Shown here in pieces: positions 8,493 to 17,116 of a stretch of DNA of 64,000 nt. Location: assembly GCA_034114085.1 (NCBI GenBank), contig JAXEWB010000006.1:1-64000 (forward strand). Reading direction: 5' to 3'. Made by a program: the position numbers and the translations under genes. This DNA is from Spiro-02 sp034114085. GTDB taxonomy: Bacteria > Spirochaetota > Spirochaetia > Sphaerochaetales > Sphaerochaetaceae. The notes beneath the pieces are model-generated. The model was not told the origin of the DNA. It did not search any database and saw only the letters and a list, made by a program, of their open reading frames with translations. The stretch's first letter is position 1; the number at the start of each line of letters is the position of its first letter.

Positions 8493-8595
8493 ATGTACAC
8501 CCTTTCATATCTGTTGTGAGCATAGAATAAACTCCAAGAAATAGCAATTGTAGGGTTTTCCCCATATTTGATAGCCAAAGTCCCGGAGATAGTAT

Positions 8596-8635
8596 TTGAC
8601 ATTATATCACATCTGCTTTTATAATCATATATGAT
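8596..8635 (+). promoter_or_regulatory. Promoter with overlapping palindromic operator
   Basis: TTGACA (8596-8601), an 18-bp spacer and TATAAT (8620-8625). The palindrome ATCATATATGAT (8624-8635) overlaps the -10 box and covers the start point, the expected arrangement for repression. A further TATCA/TGATA pair follows before the gene at 8670. Confidence 0.75.
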
Positions 8636-8669
8636 ATTTGAATATCAATTATGATAAAGGTGGTAGAAA

Positions 8670-10085
8670 ATGAATGATAGACCGAAGATTGGAATAATTG
8701 GATTCTCCGATGGTGAACCGGCAGTCCATGAAGAACTGAAAGATGTCGTACAGACGCAAGTCACTGCAATTGTCAAGGCGATACAGAAGAATGGGGGTAT
8801 GGATGTCTTTGAAGCTTCTGAGTTGGTCGCTTCGGTCGCTTCCGCAAAGGAAATGGCCAATGAAATGCTGAAGCACGATGTAGACGGTGTCATATTTTCC
8901 TTCGGAGTGTTCAGTTTTCCGAGTTTTTCAGCCATAGCCGCGGAGAACCTACATGGGAGACCCGTATTGTTGATGGCGAATCTGAATCCTGATTGGCCGG
9001 GAATGGTCTCCATGCTCGCAAGCGGTGGTGCCTTGAACCAGTTGGGTATCAGGCATTTCCGTGCGGCTGGCGACATCAACGATTTGTCCGTCATGGAGAA
9101 AGTCCTGCGGTTTGCGAAATGCGCGCATGCGGTCAATTCGATTAAAGGCTCCACATATGGGCTCGTGGGCGGTAGAAGCCTCGGCATGTATAGCGCGACA
9201 GTAAGCATGCAGGACTGGCAGAAAAAATTCGGTGTCGATATCGAACATATAGACCAGTCGGAAATAGTACGGCTTGCGGAGACAATCGATGAGGAAACTG
9301 TTGATAAAGCCATCGATTGGCTGGAAAAATATACAAAAGCCATCAAATACGACGGTAGGCAACTGACACCCGAAAAGCTCAGGACCCAGATTCGTCATTA
9401 TGAGGCTACGAAAAAAATCGTCCAGGAACATGGGCTTGATTTCCTCGGCGTGAAGTGCCATTACGAAATGAGCCGGCATTACTGTACACAATGTCTCAGT
9501 GCGGCGTTCATGAACGATCCCTATGACTGGAATGGGCCGAAAAAACCAGTCGTCTGCGCTTGTGAAGCCGATAGTGATGCCGCATTGACGATGCAGATGC
9601 TCAAATATCTGGCGAATACTCCTGTGCTGTTCATGGATGTCCGCCATTGGGATTCTGAACATGGTGTGATGGTTTTCTGTAATTGTGGCTCTGAATCGAC
9701 CTATTACGCCACGGGAACCGATGATTTCAAGAAAAACCTCAGTAAGGTCACTCTGTATCCGGCATTGAGCATCTATGCCGGTGGTGGTTGCCATGTGAAC
9801 CTGATGACGCATGCGGGCCTCATGACAATTGCCCGGCTGTGCCGGAAGAACGGTACATATAGGATGACCATGTTCACGGCGGAAGTTGTGGAATTGGAAG
9901 ATGATGTCATGAAAGAAACTACCGAAGAATGGCCCCATGTATTCGCAAAACTACCGTTCGACCATGAAATTTTTCTGGACCAATTCGATGCGAACCATTG
10001 TCATGCGGTCTACGGCGACCATATCGACGAACTGAAGGTGCTTTGTGAAATGCTTGACATTGATATCGATGTCATGGGTGAGTGA
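8670..10085 (+). CDS. L-fucose/arabinose isomerase-like protein
   Basis: This 471-residue cytoplasmic protein belongs to the FucI/AraA-like isomerase superfamily. The N-terminal domain begins PKIGIIGFSDGEP; the GLVGGRSLGMYSATVSM segment is the typical Rossmann-like middle part, and the C-terminal half contains FLGVKCHYEMSRHYCTQCLS, ACEADSDAALTMQML and GGGCHVNLMTHAG. Acidic and histidine residues in ACEADSD and VRHWDSEHG could bind the catalytic metal. Members interconvert aldoses and ketoses, but distant ones act on sulfosugars and other unusual sugars, so the substrate is open. It heads the second half of the locus, 12 bp before an RpiB-like gene. Confidence 0.8.
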   Translation: MNDRPKIGIIGFSDGEPAVHEELKDVVQTQVTAIVKAIQKNGGMDVFEASELVASVASAKEMANEMLKHDVDGVIFSFGVFSFPSFSAIAAENLHGRPVLLMANLNPDWPGMVSMLASGGALNQLGIRHFRAAGDINDLSVMEKVLRFAKCAHAVNSIKGSTYGLVGGRSLGMYSATVSMQDWQKKFGVDIEHIDQSEIVRLAETIDEETVDKAIDWLEKYTKAIKYDGRQLTPEKLRTQIRHYEATKKIVQEHGLDFLGVKCHYEMSRHYCTQCLSAAFMNDPYDWNGPKKPVVCACEADSDAALTMQMLKYLANTPVLFMDVRHWDSEHGVMVFCNCGSESTYYATGTDDFKKNLSKVTLYPALSIYAGGGCHVNLMTHAGLMTIARLCRKNGTYRMTMFTAEVVELEDDVMKETTEEWPHVFAKLPFDHEIFLDQFDANHCHAVYGDHIDELKVLCEMLDIDIDVMGE

Positions 10086-10097
10086 CGGAGGCGCGAT

Positions 10098-10550
10098 ATG
10101 AAGATTGCTATTGGAAGTGATGAGGCAGGTTTCGAGCTGAAAGAGACCTTGAAGATGTACTTGGTTTCCAAGGGGTACGATGTAACTGACCATGGTGTTT
10201 ATGATACGTCCCCGTCCATGTATCCTGAGATCGCATTGAAAGTTGCTGAGGCTGTAAAGATGAAACAGCAGGATCGTGGGATTCTGGTTTGCGGTACCGG
10301 TATCGGAATGTGCATGACGGCGAACAAGGTCCCGGGGATCCGTGCCGCGCTTTGCAGTGACACATTCTCCGCCGAACGCGCCATGAAAAGCAACGATGCA
10401 CAGATTATTACACTGGGGCAACGTGTCATAGGGCCTGAATTGGCGAAAGTAATTGTCCAGGCTTGGTTGGACGCTGATACAGTATCCAGTTCTTCAGTAT
10501 CAAAAGTGGAATGCATGATGAATATTGAAAAACAGTTTCTGAAAGGTTGA
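10098..10550 (+). CDS. RpiB/LacAB-family sugar-phosphate isomerase
   Basis: This 150-residue protein has the RpiB fold: MKIAIGSDEAGFELKE at the start, VCGTGIGMCMTANKVPGIRA with the catalytic cysteine (about residue 66), and SNDAQIITLGQRVIGPELA near the end. Two usual ribose-5-phosphate isomerase features differ: the first motif reads SDEAG instead of D-H-A-G, and ALCSDTFSAERA lacks the histidine normally found in ALCHD. From memory of the family, RpiB-like enzymes acting on tetrulose phosphates have a similar DT(Y/F)SAERA segment. With DhaK and DhaL immediately downstream, I infer a role on a phosphorylated short ketose rather than ribose 5-phosphate. Confidence 0.85.
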   Translation: MKIAIGSDEAGFELKETLKMYLVSKGYDVTDHGVYDTSPSMYPEIALKVAEAVKMKQQDRGILVCGTGIGMCMTANKVPGIRAALCSDTFSAERAMKSNDAQIITLGQRVIGPELAKVIVQAWLDADTVSSSSVSKVECMMNIEKQFLKG

Positions 10551-10562
10551 AGGAGGTCTCGT

Positions 10563-11570
10563 ATGCAACGAATTATCAATGAGCCCAGTCTCGTGGTGGA
10601 GGATATGCTCGAGGGGTTTCTTTTGGCGCATGATGACACCATTGAAGTCAGCGAAGACAATCCCCGCGTTGTCAAGGCAAAAAATGTTCCTGCCAAAGGA
10701 AAGGTCGGCATTGTGACTGGCGGTGGGTCGGGGCACAAGCCGGCGTTCATCGGATATGTCGGAAGAAACTTGGTTGACGCAGCGGCGGTAGGCGAGGTGT
10801 TTTCATCCCCTACTGCGAAGGCGTTTTACGATGCTTTCAAAGCAGTGGACGGTGGTGCCGGGGTTGCCTGTCTGTATGGTAATTATGCCGGGGACAACAT
10901 GAATGTAAGAATGGCGATGGAATTAGCCGACGACGATGATATCCTTGTGAAGACGGTAGTCGCCAACGACGATGCAGCCAGCGCCCCGAAGTCTGAACCG
11001 AACAAACGTCGTGGCGTGGCAGGTGAGATACTGATGTGGAAGACCGCTGGCGCAAAGGCCGCTCTTGGTGGAACTTTGGACGAAGTGATTTCCGTCGCGC
11101 AGAAAACGATTGACAATACCCGAAGCGTGGGAATCGGATTGACCTCCTGTACGATTCCTGCGAACGGCAAGCCCAATTTTCATATAGACGCAGGTACCAT
11201 GGAGGTCGGCATAGGGCATCATGGGGAACCTGGGGTACTGGTTGAACCGTTGGCCTCCGCAAAGGATATCGCTAAACGTGCGGTAGATATTGTTGTTCCC
11301 GATCTTCCGTTTACAGCAGGGAATGAGGTCGTCGTACTGGTTTCCGGACTAGGTTCGACACCCGTCATGGAGCTGTATATCTTCTATAACGAGGTGTCTC
11401 GGTTGCTTCGTGACAAAGGTATCAATGTGTATCGCAAATATGTCGGCAACTACTTTACCTCGCTGGACATGATGGGCGTTACATTGACGCTGACAAAAAT
11501 TGACGCGGAATTAAAACCGTTGATTGATCTTGAATGTGAGTCGATGGGACTGACGCAGTTTTCCAAGTGA
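10563..11570 (+). CDS. DhaK-like ketose kinase, substrate-binding subunit
   Basis: This 335-residue protein matches the DAK1 domain. GGGSGHKPAFIGYVG (residues 53-67) is the phosphate and substrate loop, and GIGHHGEPG holds the histidine (residue 220) that covalently binds the carbonyl of dihydroxyacetone in E. coli DhaK. Length and order are normal for the two-subunit form. DhaL follows after three bases, but no PTS subunit DhaM is in the locus, so phosphate may come from ATP bound by the DhaL partner, as in dihydroxyacetone-kinase-type tetrulose kinases. The substrate could be dihydroxyacetone or a C4 ketose. Confidence 0.9.
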   Translation: MQRIINEPSLVVEDMLEGFLLAHDDTIEVSEDNPRVVKAKNVPAKGKVGIVTGGGSGHKPAFIGYVGRNLVDAAAVGEVFSSPTAKAFYDAFKAVDGGAGVACLYGNYAGDNMNVRMAMELADDDDILVKTVVANDDAASAPKSEPNKRRGVAGEILMWKTAGAKAALGGTLDEVISVAQKTIDNTRSVGIGLTSCTIPANGKPNFHIDAGTMEVGIGHHGEPGVLVEPLASAKDIAKRAVDIVVPDLPFTAGNEVVVLVSGLGSTPVMELYIFYNEVSRLLRDKGINVYRKYVGNYFTSLDMMGVTLTLTKIDAELKPLIDLECESMGLTQFSK

Positions 11571-11573
11571 GGG

Positions 11574-12218
11574 ATGGATATGGAGAAGTTCGACAATAAT
11601 AAGAACGGAGATATCGTCCTGAAGCTGGCCGACGCGATCATCGCCAATACCGGCTTGTTGAGCGAGATAGACGGCGCCGTCGCGGATGGCGACCATGGCA
11701 TCAACATGAACAAAGGCTTTTCCATCTGCAAGGAACGGTTGCAAGGGATGGCTTTTTCATTTTCCGATGGGTTGCTGACCCTCGGGACGATTCTGCTCAC
11801 GGAGATCGGCGGTTCGATGGGTCCCTTGTACGGAAGTTTGTTTCGTGGCATGGCGAAACCAGCGAAGGGTATGGAATTCATCGATATCAAACTTTTCGAT
11901 GCGATGCTGTCCGTTGCGCTGGAGAAAGTCGAATCTATAGGAAACGCCCATGTGGGTGACAAGACGATGATGGATACTTTGGTACCGGCCGTTAGTGCAT
12001 TCCATGAGGCGACGGAACAAGGACTTTCTTTTTCCGTTGCTCTTGGGCGTATGTCGTCGGCGGCGAAAAACGGAATGGACAGTACCAAGGACATGGTGGC
12101 CAAGATTGGCCGTGCCGCGAGGCTGGGTGAGCGTTCTCGTGGTGTTCTCGACGCAGGGGCCGTCTCGTGCTGGATTATTCTATCAACGTTTTCAGAAGAA
12201 ATTGCTAAAAGATTATAG
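11574..12218 (+). CDS. DhaL-like ketose kinase, nucleotide-binding subunit
   Basis: This 214-residue protein is a DAK2 domain. The magnesium-nucleotide site is visible as IDGAVADGDHGINMNKGF (about residues 32-49), with the aspartates that hold two metal ions, and the family GGSMGPLYGS loop follows near residue 80. The C-terminal helix pair ends with GAVSCWIILSTF. The gene starts three bases after dhaK, and its ATG is preceded by a GTGAGGG overlap region. It would supply the bound ADP or ATP for phosphorylation of the ketose held by DhaK. Confidence 0.9.
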   Translation: MDMEKFDNNKNGDIVLKLADAIIANTGLLSEIDGAVADGDHGINMNKGFSICKERLQGMAFSFSDGLLTLGTILLTEIGGSMGPLYGSLFRGMAKPAKGMEFIDIKLFDAMLSVALEKVESIGNAHVGDKTMMDTLVPAVSAFHEATEQGLSFSVALGRMSSAAKNGMDSTKDMVAKIGRAARLGERSRGVLDAGAVSCWIILSTFSEEIAKRL

Positions 12219-12230
12219 TCCTGCTATACT
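12202..12230 (+). promoter_or_regulatory. Promoter of the FadR-type regulator, giving a leaderless transcript
   Basis: TTGCTA (12202-12207), a 17-bp spacer and TATACT (12225-12230). Only eight bases separate the -10 box from the ATG at 12239, so transcription should begin at or within two bases of the start codon. The -35 box lies inside the end of dhaL. Confidence 0.6.
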
Positions 12231-12238
12231 TATATATA

Positions 12239-12976
12239 ATGGACTGGGATATTCAGCCACTGACGGCACAGCATCATACATTATATGAAATCATCGCCGA
12301 CTCCTTGGAGGAGATGATTCTGACGGACAAGGTTGACTCGCAGCGTTTGCCCACTGAGCATGAATTGGCCGCGAAGTTCGGCGTGAGCCGGACTGTTGTC
12401 CGGGAGGCTCTGAAACTGCTCAGGGAGCGGGGTCTTGTCAAGATGAGGGCCGGTGACGGCGCTTATACGACCAGACCCCGTTCTTCGACGATGAGCCAGG
12501 CGATGAACCGTCTGATTCGGTTCAACGATTTGACCGATTGGGATGTGGTTCAGATTAGAATCATACTGGAATGTGCGGCCTGTGAGCTGGCGTTTGAGCA
12601 TGTGGGGGAGAATGAGCTTCAGGAGCTTACCGTTATCCTCAATGATATGATTCAGTTCAAGTCCAACCTCGATATCCGTGTAAAGAAAGATTGTGAATTC
12701 CATTATGCGATAGCCCGTTTTAGCCAGAACGCCTTGCTGGCGTTCTTTGTCCAGTCGATCAATGATATCCTTTATGATTTTATGCGTAAGCGTATTGAGT
12801 ACAGGCCTACAGGAAACGATGAAGGCATTGTGTGGCATACCCGCTTGATCGAATGTTTTCGGACCGCTGACGCGAATGCCGTGTCGAACCTGATGCGTGA
12901 ACATATCCTGTCGTCGTACCATCAGATGGAATATGAAGAGGATGGCGCAAAGCCGGTGATTGGGAAACTTCCCTGA
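12239..12976 (+). CDS. GntR-family regulator, FadR/FCD subfamily
   Basis: This 245-residue protein has a GntR winged helix (about residues 15-80: SQRLPTEHELAAKFGVSRTV, VREALKLLRERGLVK, GDGAYTT) and a C-terminal all-helical FCD ligand domain with the DCEFHYAIAR motif and EHILSSYHQ near the end. FCD regulators usually sense sugar acids or small carboxylates through a metal-bound site. It closes the isomerase-kinase half of the locus, giving two local regulators together with the IclR protein. No ribosome-binding site precedes the ATG; the start is fixed because LYEIIADSLEEMI belongs to the first helix of the domain. Confidence 0.88.
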   Translation: MDWDIQPLTAQHHTLYEIIADSLEEMILTDKVDSQRLPTEHELAAKFGVSRTVVREALKLLRERGLVKMRAGDGAYTTRPRSSTMSQAMNRLIRFNDLTDWDVVQIRIILECAACELAFEHVGENELQELTVILNDMIQFKSNLDIRVKKDCEFHYAIARFSQNALLAFFVQSINDILYDFMRKRIEYRPTGNDEGIVWHTRLIECFRTADANAVSNLMREHILSSYHQMEYEEDGAKPVIGKLP

Positions 12977-13137
12977 GCATGGTCGCATCCCATCACACAT
13001 TTTCATATACATAGGTAATCACAATAGTACAGCCGAGGCCTGCCCTAATGGAGCTTTATAGCAGTAGTTCCCTTCCTCCTTGTTTTGCCCTGTTGTCCTG
13101 TCTGCCGCACGCTATGGCCTCATACCGGACGTGGACT

Positions 13138-13974
13138 CTATGCCCGACGTGGTTTCCTGACGATACGCTCATGGTAAAAATAGTTCACGAAATCAACGAT
13201 CCCCAGTTCCTTGCACCAGACGGGAATCAAGTCGGATAGACACTCCCAGTAAGAGCCGTCCTTTTTTTCGTAGATTTCTTTGTACAACGGCAATGCATGG
13301 GGATATTTCTCTGCAATCAGCCGCATGATTCGGGGACGGTATCCACCTCGAAGATTGAGGTTTTCAAACCAGTAGGTATCGATGAATTGATGCGTCGCTT
13401 CCAGAATCCCCCGCACATTGGTCAGCGAGGGAAAAATCGGAGACATGAACAGTACCGCATGGATTCCTGCGTCATGCAATGTCCGCAACGCTGTGAGCCT
13501 TCGCCCAATGGACGGCGCGCCCGGTTCCATCTCCTGACGAAACGAATCGTCCAGCGTATTCATTGAGATTGCGACCTGGACGGACTTCGCCTGCTTTAAC
13601 AGCTCCATATCCCGTAGCACCAAATCGGATTTTGTCACGATGTTGATGCAGGCGTCACTTCCTGCCATCTGTTCGAGGAGCTTTCTGGTAAGGCCGTATT
13701 TCTTTTCAAAAGGATTGTATGGGTCCGTCACCGAACTGAGTATTACAGTTTTTCCTGCGAGCTTTCCAGTATTGATAGGTTTCGCGCATTCCTTGATGTC
13801 AAGGAAAGTTCCCCAGGGTTCACTGTGGTGTGTAAAACGCCTCATGAACTCCGCATAGCAGTAGAGGCATCCATGCGGACATCCGATATACGGGTTGATT
13901 ACGAACTCCGACGCCGGGAGCCGGGAAGGGGAGAGGTAATCGGAGGCCTGCACTGTATCGATGAGTATTGCCAT
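13138..13974 (-). CDS. SPL-like radical SAM protein
   Basis: This 278-residue protein has a radical-SAM cluster motif GCPHGCLYCYAE (CX3CX2C, about residues 31-39) early in the sequence and resembles the spore photoproduct lyase-like family found in many non-sporulating bacteria (SVTDPYNPFEKKYGLTRKLL, then VTKSDLVLRD and AISMNTLD). Such proteins use S-adenosylmethionine and an iron-sulfur cluster to start radical chemistry; the substrates of this subgroup are mostly unknown. The start has AAGGA eight bases upstream. It precedes no obvious operon partner: the binding-protein gene at 14014 ends about 40 bases upstream of it. Confidence 0.85.
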   Translation of the reverse strand: MAILIDTVQASDYLSPSRLPASEFVINPYIGCPHGCLYCYAEFMRRFTHHSEPWGTFLDIKECAKPINTGKLAGKTVILSSVTDPYNPFEKKYGLTRKLLEQMAGSDACINIVTKSDLVLRDMELLKQAKSVQVAISMNTLDDSFRQEMEPGAPSIGRRLTALRTLHDAGIHAVLFMSPIFPSLTNVRGILEATHQFIDTYWFENLNLRGGYRPRIMRLIAEKYPHALPLYKEIYEKKDGSYWECLSDLIPVWCKELGIVDFVNYFYHERIVRKPRRA

Positions 13975-14013
13975 GGTCGCATCCTTGCGTCGTCAGGCTA
14001 TCGCATATAGAGG

Positions 14014-15117
14014 TCAGTTCGCTTGGACGGAAGCCCTGTACAGGTCGATGATCGTCTGTTGCGCCTGAGAATCCGTCAGGCCGTGGAAATCCTCATAGAA
14101 TGAGAGTATTTCCTGCTCCATATCAAAACCGGGGAACGACTGTGGATAGAGGTCGGCCGCCATCCATTGCAGGCAGAGTATCCAACGGCTGATGGGTTGC
14201 GCATAGTTGCTGAAATCTCCGGGAATCGCCTTGACCCGGCCTGCTTTCATCGCGGGGATGTCCGACCATCGTTTGTCGTTTTTCAATTCTGCCAGGAAGT
14301 TTTCCGCTGGATCCTTGTAACTATAGATGTAGATGTAGTCAGGATTCCAAGCGGCGATTTGCTCGAATGAAATCTTTGCGAAGCCTTTGTTTTTGAATCC
14401 CGACCCCAGCCATATCGGTACACCGCCGGCATCTTCGACAAACCGGGTCTGCATCCAGGAATCAGGAGCTACGGTATAGGTCAACGGGCCGTCGGTGGAT
14501 GAGACCCGCATCATCAGGACTTTCGGCCTATCCGACTCCGGGATGGCCGATATCGCTTGCTCAATCTTGTCCTGGCGCTCCGTGTACAAGCCGATTACTT
14601 CTTCCGCCCGACCGGTATCACCGACCAGCTTGCCCAACTGTATGAGTTCCGTCCGCCAATCTTCGGGCATTTCGAGGGATACCGTAAAGACGGGAACGCC
14701 CATAGCCGTCAACTTGTCCCCGAGGCCTGCATAGGTGAAGTCCTTCATCAGCACCAAATCAGGGGCGCGGGCGATTACTTCCTCGATGCTGGGAATTTCC
14801 GGAGTGCGGGCCCCTTCAGCGAGTTGCGGCAGCAACAGCGAATAGAGATCGCCTGTCCCCTGATCGGTTTTCGGCAATTCCACAACCGCTTTGACCGCCT
14901 CCGGGAACAGCAGGAAAGCGTCGGTCGCCACTATGGCCGATTTGCCGACAATGATCACTCGTTGTGGAGGCTGCGCCAGCGTTACCGTCCTGTCCAAAGC
15001 GTCTGTCGCACTGACGGTTCCTGTTTGTTGCCGTTCTGAGGTTCCCTTCGCGGACAGCGAGAGGGAGATCAATAAAACAAGGAGCCATGATAGTGTTGTA
15101 ATACGTATTCTCGGCAT
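14014..15117 (-). CDS. ABC-transporter periplasmic binding protein (FepB/BtuF-like)
   Basis: This 367-residue exported protein has the helical-backbone binding fold used for siderophores, haem and cobalamin: an N-terminal lobe beginning DALDRTVTLAQPPQRVI, the IPSIEEVIARAPDLVL segment, a long linking helix and a C-terminal lobe with AWNPDYIYIYS. The signal peptide (residues 1-24) ends in SLSAKGTSE with no lipobox. I chose the ATG at 15117 (GGAG nine bases upstream); an in-frame GTG at 15132 is possible. No permease or ATPase gene is adjacent, so the transporter must lie elsewhere. No riboswitch is recognisable in the 128 bp upstream. Confidence 0.82.
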   Translation of the reverse strand: MPRIRITTLSWLLVLLISLSLSAKGTSERQQTGTVSATDALDRTVTLAQPPQRVIIVGKSAIVATDAFLLFPEAVKAVVELPKTDQGTGDLYSLLLPQLAEGARTPEIPSIEEVIARAPDLVLMKDFTYAGLGDKLTAMGVPVFTVSLEMPEDWRTELIQLGKLVGDTGRAEEVIGLYTERQDKIEQAISAIPESDRPKVLMMRVSSTDGPLTYTVAPDSWMQTRFVEDAGGVPIWLGSGFKNKGFAKISFEQIAAWNPDYIYIYSYKDPAENFLAELKNDKRWSDIPAMKAGRVKAIPGDFSNYAQPISRWILCLQWMAADLYPQSFPGFDMEQEILSFYEDFHGLTDSQAQQTIIDLYRASVQAN

Positions 15118-15245
15118 AGTGTCATTCTCCACTAAAATCGGGTCGGACCAATCTGTTCAGTCCGCCTGGGCCGGATGCTGCTCCGGGCAGAGGCGCCTTT
15201 GCAAACGGTCACAAAAAACGAGAAACTTCTACAGCTTCCTTACAA

Positions 15246-17045
15246 CTATCTGTCGGCCAGTTGTTCGAACTGGTCGAGCAATCGTCCGAACAGCGCAGTC
15301 GCCTGATGTACGGGTTCTGGCGTTCCCATGTCAACGCCGGCCTTGCGTAGCGAGTCAATCGGGTAGGTACTTCCCCCTGACTTCAAGAATCCGATATATC
15401 TGTCCCTGTCGTCTTTTGTTCCGTTGAGGACTCTTTCTGATAGCGCGATTGACGCGGAAAGTCCCGTCGCATATTTATAGACATAGAAAGCGCTGTAGAA
15501 ATGGGGAATTCGAAGTCCTTCCAGATCGCTTTCATCTTCCAAGGACATGTCGGGGCCAAAATAAGCCTCTAGCAAGGAACGATAGGTTTTTCGCAGTCCC
15601 TCGACAGTAATCGGTTCTCCTGCCTCGACCTGCGCATGAACCAGCATCTCGAACTCCGCGAACATCGTCTGTCTGAACAGCGTAGCCACGATATCGTCCA
15701 TTTGCTTGCCGATGATGTAGGCATGCATCGCATCGTCTTTCGCATTGTCCAGCAGGTACTTGGCGACAAGCTGTTCATTGAAGGTCGAGGCTACTTCGGC
15801 CTCGAAAATCGTGTAGTCGTATTCCGGGTATGGATTATTGTGGACGCTATACCAGCTGTGCATTGAGTGACCGCCTTCATGGGCGAGGGTGAATACGTCG
15901 CGAAATACATCCTCCTTGTAGTTGAGCAGGATGTATGGATGCCCGGTATATGCGCCGCAGGAGAACGCTCCCGAGCGTTTCCCCTTGTTCTCGTATCGGT
16001 CCACCCACCGTTGCGTGGTGAGCCCTTCCCTGATGGTCTTCACGTATTCCTCGCCCAATGGAGCCAATGCGCCACAGACGATCTGTACCGCCTCGTCATA
16101 GGGAGTGTGAGTTTCGATTCCCTTGACGAGCGGCACATATACGTCATAATGGGCAAGTTTTTCCACTCCAAGCAGTTTTTTGCGAAGCGCATAGTACCTG
16201 TGCAGGATCGGGAACGCATCATGGACCGCTTGGATCAAGTTGTCATAGACTTGCACGGGGACATTGTCGGGAAACAGGGCTGCTTCTCTGGCGGAAGGGT
16301 AGTTCCTGACCTTTGCGTGGAAGATATCTTTCTTGACGCTGCCCTCATACAGTCTCGCAAGCGTGTGCTTGTGTACGTCGAATGCCTGATAGAACTGTTT
16401 GTATGCTTGTTTTCGAAGTTCTCTGTCTGGTTTCATCATGAATGCGCTATAAGTGGTCTGCGTCAGCGGCAGCTCGCCCTCATCGGTTGGAATGACACCA
16501 AAGTCCATGTCTACATTGGTAAGATCATGGAACGTATCATGGGGTACCGACCCGACTTCGCTTTGGAGCGCCATGATTTTTTCTTCGTTTTCCGTCAATA
16601 CATGAGGCTTGAACCTGACCAGTTTGCCGAGCATCGCCCGGTAGTCCGAAAAACGGTCGTCCTTCAACCACGCTTTCAGGGATTCGTCGTCAATCGCTTG
16701 AATCTCCGGGTCAAAATAGCTCATCTGCGCCGCAAAGTCCGTTTGGGCTTGACTGATCATCCCTAGCCGTCTCTGATTTGCTGTGTCGCCGCTGTCTGCG
16801 CTGTATTTTAGGAACGCATAGTTGCCTAATCGTTCGCAAAGCAACGATATATGTGAGAACCAGTCCAGCACAAGGAGCAAGGCGTCCGCCGATTTGCCTA
16901 AGGTTCCCTTGTAGTCAGCCGCCTGAGGAATCATTTCATGGAACCGTTGGAAATCCGCTTCCCAGGCCGTGTCGTCCGTATAGAGAGATGATAGATCCCA
17001 AGTGTCGGTTGTCGCTATTTCCTTTCGTGTCGGTATTTTGCTCAT
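15246..17045 (-). CDS. pepF: Oligoendopeptidase F (M3B metallopeptidase)
   Basis: This 599-residue cytoplasmic zinc peptidase cuts peptides of roughly 7-17 residues in the M3B family. The zinc motif HEGGH is at about residues 387-391 (LAHEGGHSMHSW), and the third ligand glutamate lies in FEAEVASTFNEQL about 25 residues later. The N-terminal PepF helical domain (TWDLSSLYTDDTAWE) and the C-terminal SGGSTYPIDSLRKAGVD are typical. Length matches PepF. It is followed at 71 bp by no co-oriented gene until the binding protein at 15117, and rdgB lies 71 bp upstream. Confidence 0.95.
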   Translation of the reverse strand: MSKIPTRKEIATTDTWDLSSLYTDDTAWEADFQRFHEMIPQAADYKGTLGKSADALLLVLDWFSHISLLCERLGNYAFLKYSADSGDTANQRRLGMISQAQTDFAAQMSYFDPEIQAIDDESLKAWLKDDRFSDYRAMLGKLVRFKPHVLTENEEKIMALQSEVGSVPHDTFHDLTNVDMDFGVIPTDEGELPLTQTTYSAFMMKPDRELRKQAYKQFYQAFDVHKHTLARLYEGSVKKDIFHAKVRNYPSAREAALFPDNVPVQVYDNLIQAVHDAFPILHRYYALRKKLLGVEKLAHYDVYVPLVKGIETHTPYDEAVQIVCGALAPLGEEYVKTIREGLTTQRWVDRYENKGKRSGAFSCGAYTGHPYILLNYKEDVFRDVFTLAHEGGHSMHSWYSVHNNPYPEYDYTIFEAEVASTFNEQLVAKYLLDNAKDDAMHAYIIGKQMDDIVATLFRQTMFAEFEMLVHAQVEAGEPITVEGLRKTYRSLLEAYFGPDMSLEDESDLEGLRIPHFYSAFYVYKYATGLSASIALSERVLNGTKDDRDRYIGFLKSGGSTYPIDSLRKAGVDMGTPEPVHQATALFGRLLDQFEQLADR

Positions 17046-17116
17046 TTAAAAGACTCCTTCGTGCACATGTCGGTTTTGGTGAGGGTTCGGCATCGTGACT
17101 GTTTTTTCCGTACCGT

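Noticed and set aside
15118..15245. Possible cobalamin riboswitch upstream of the BtuF-like binding protein
   Set aside because: The conserved core of that riboswitch could not be found in the sequence.
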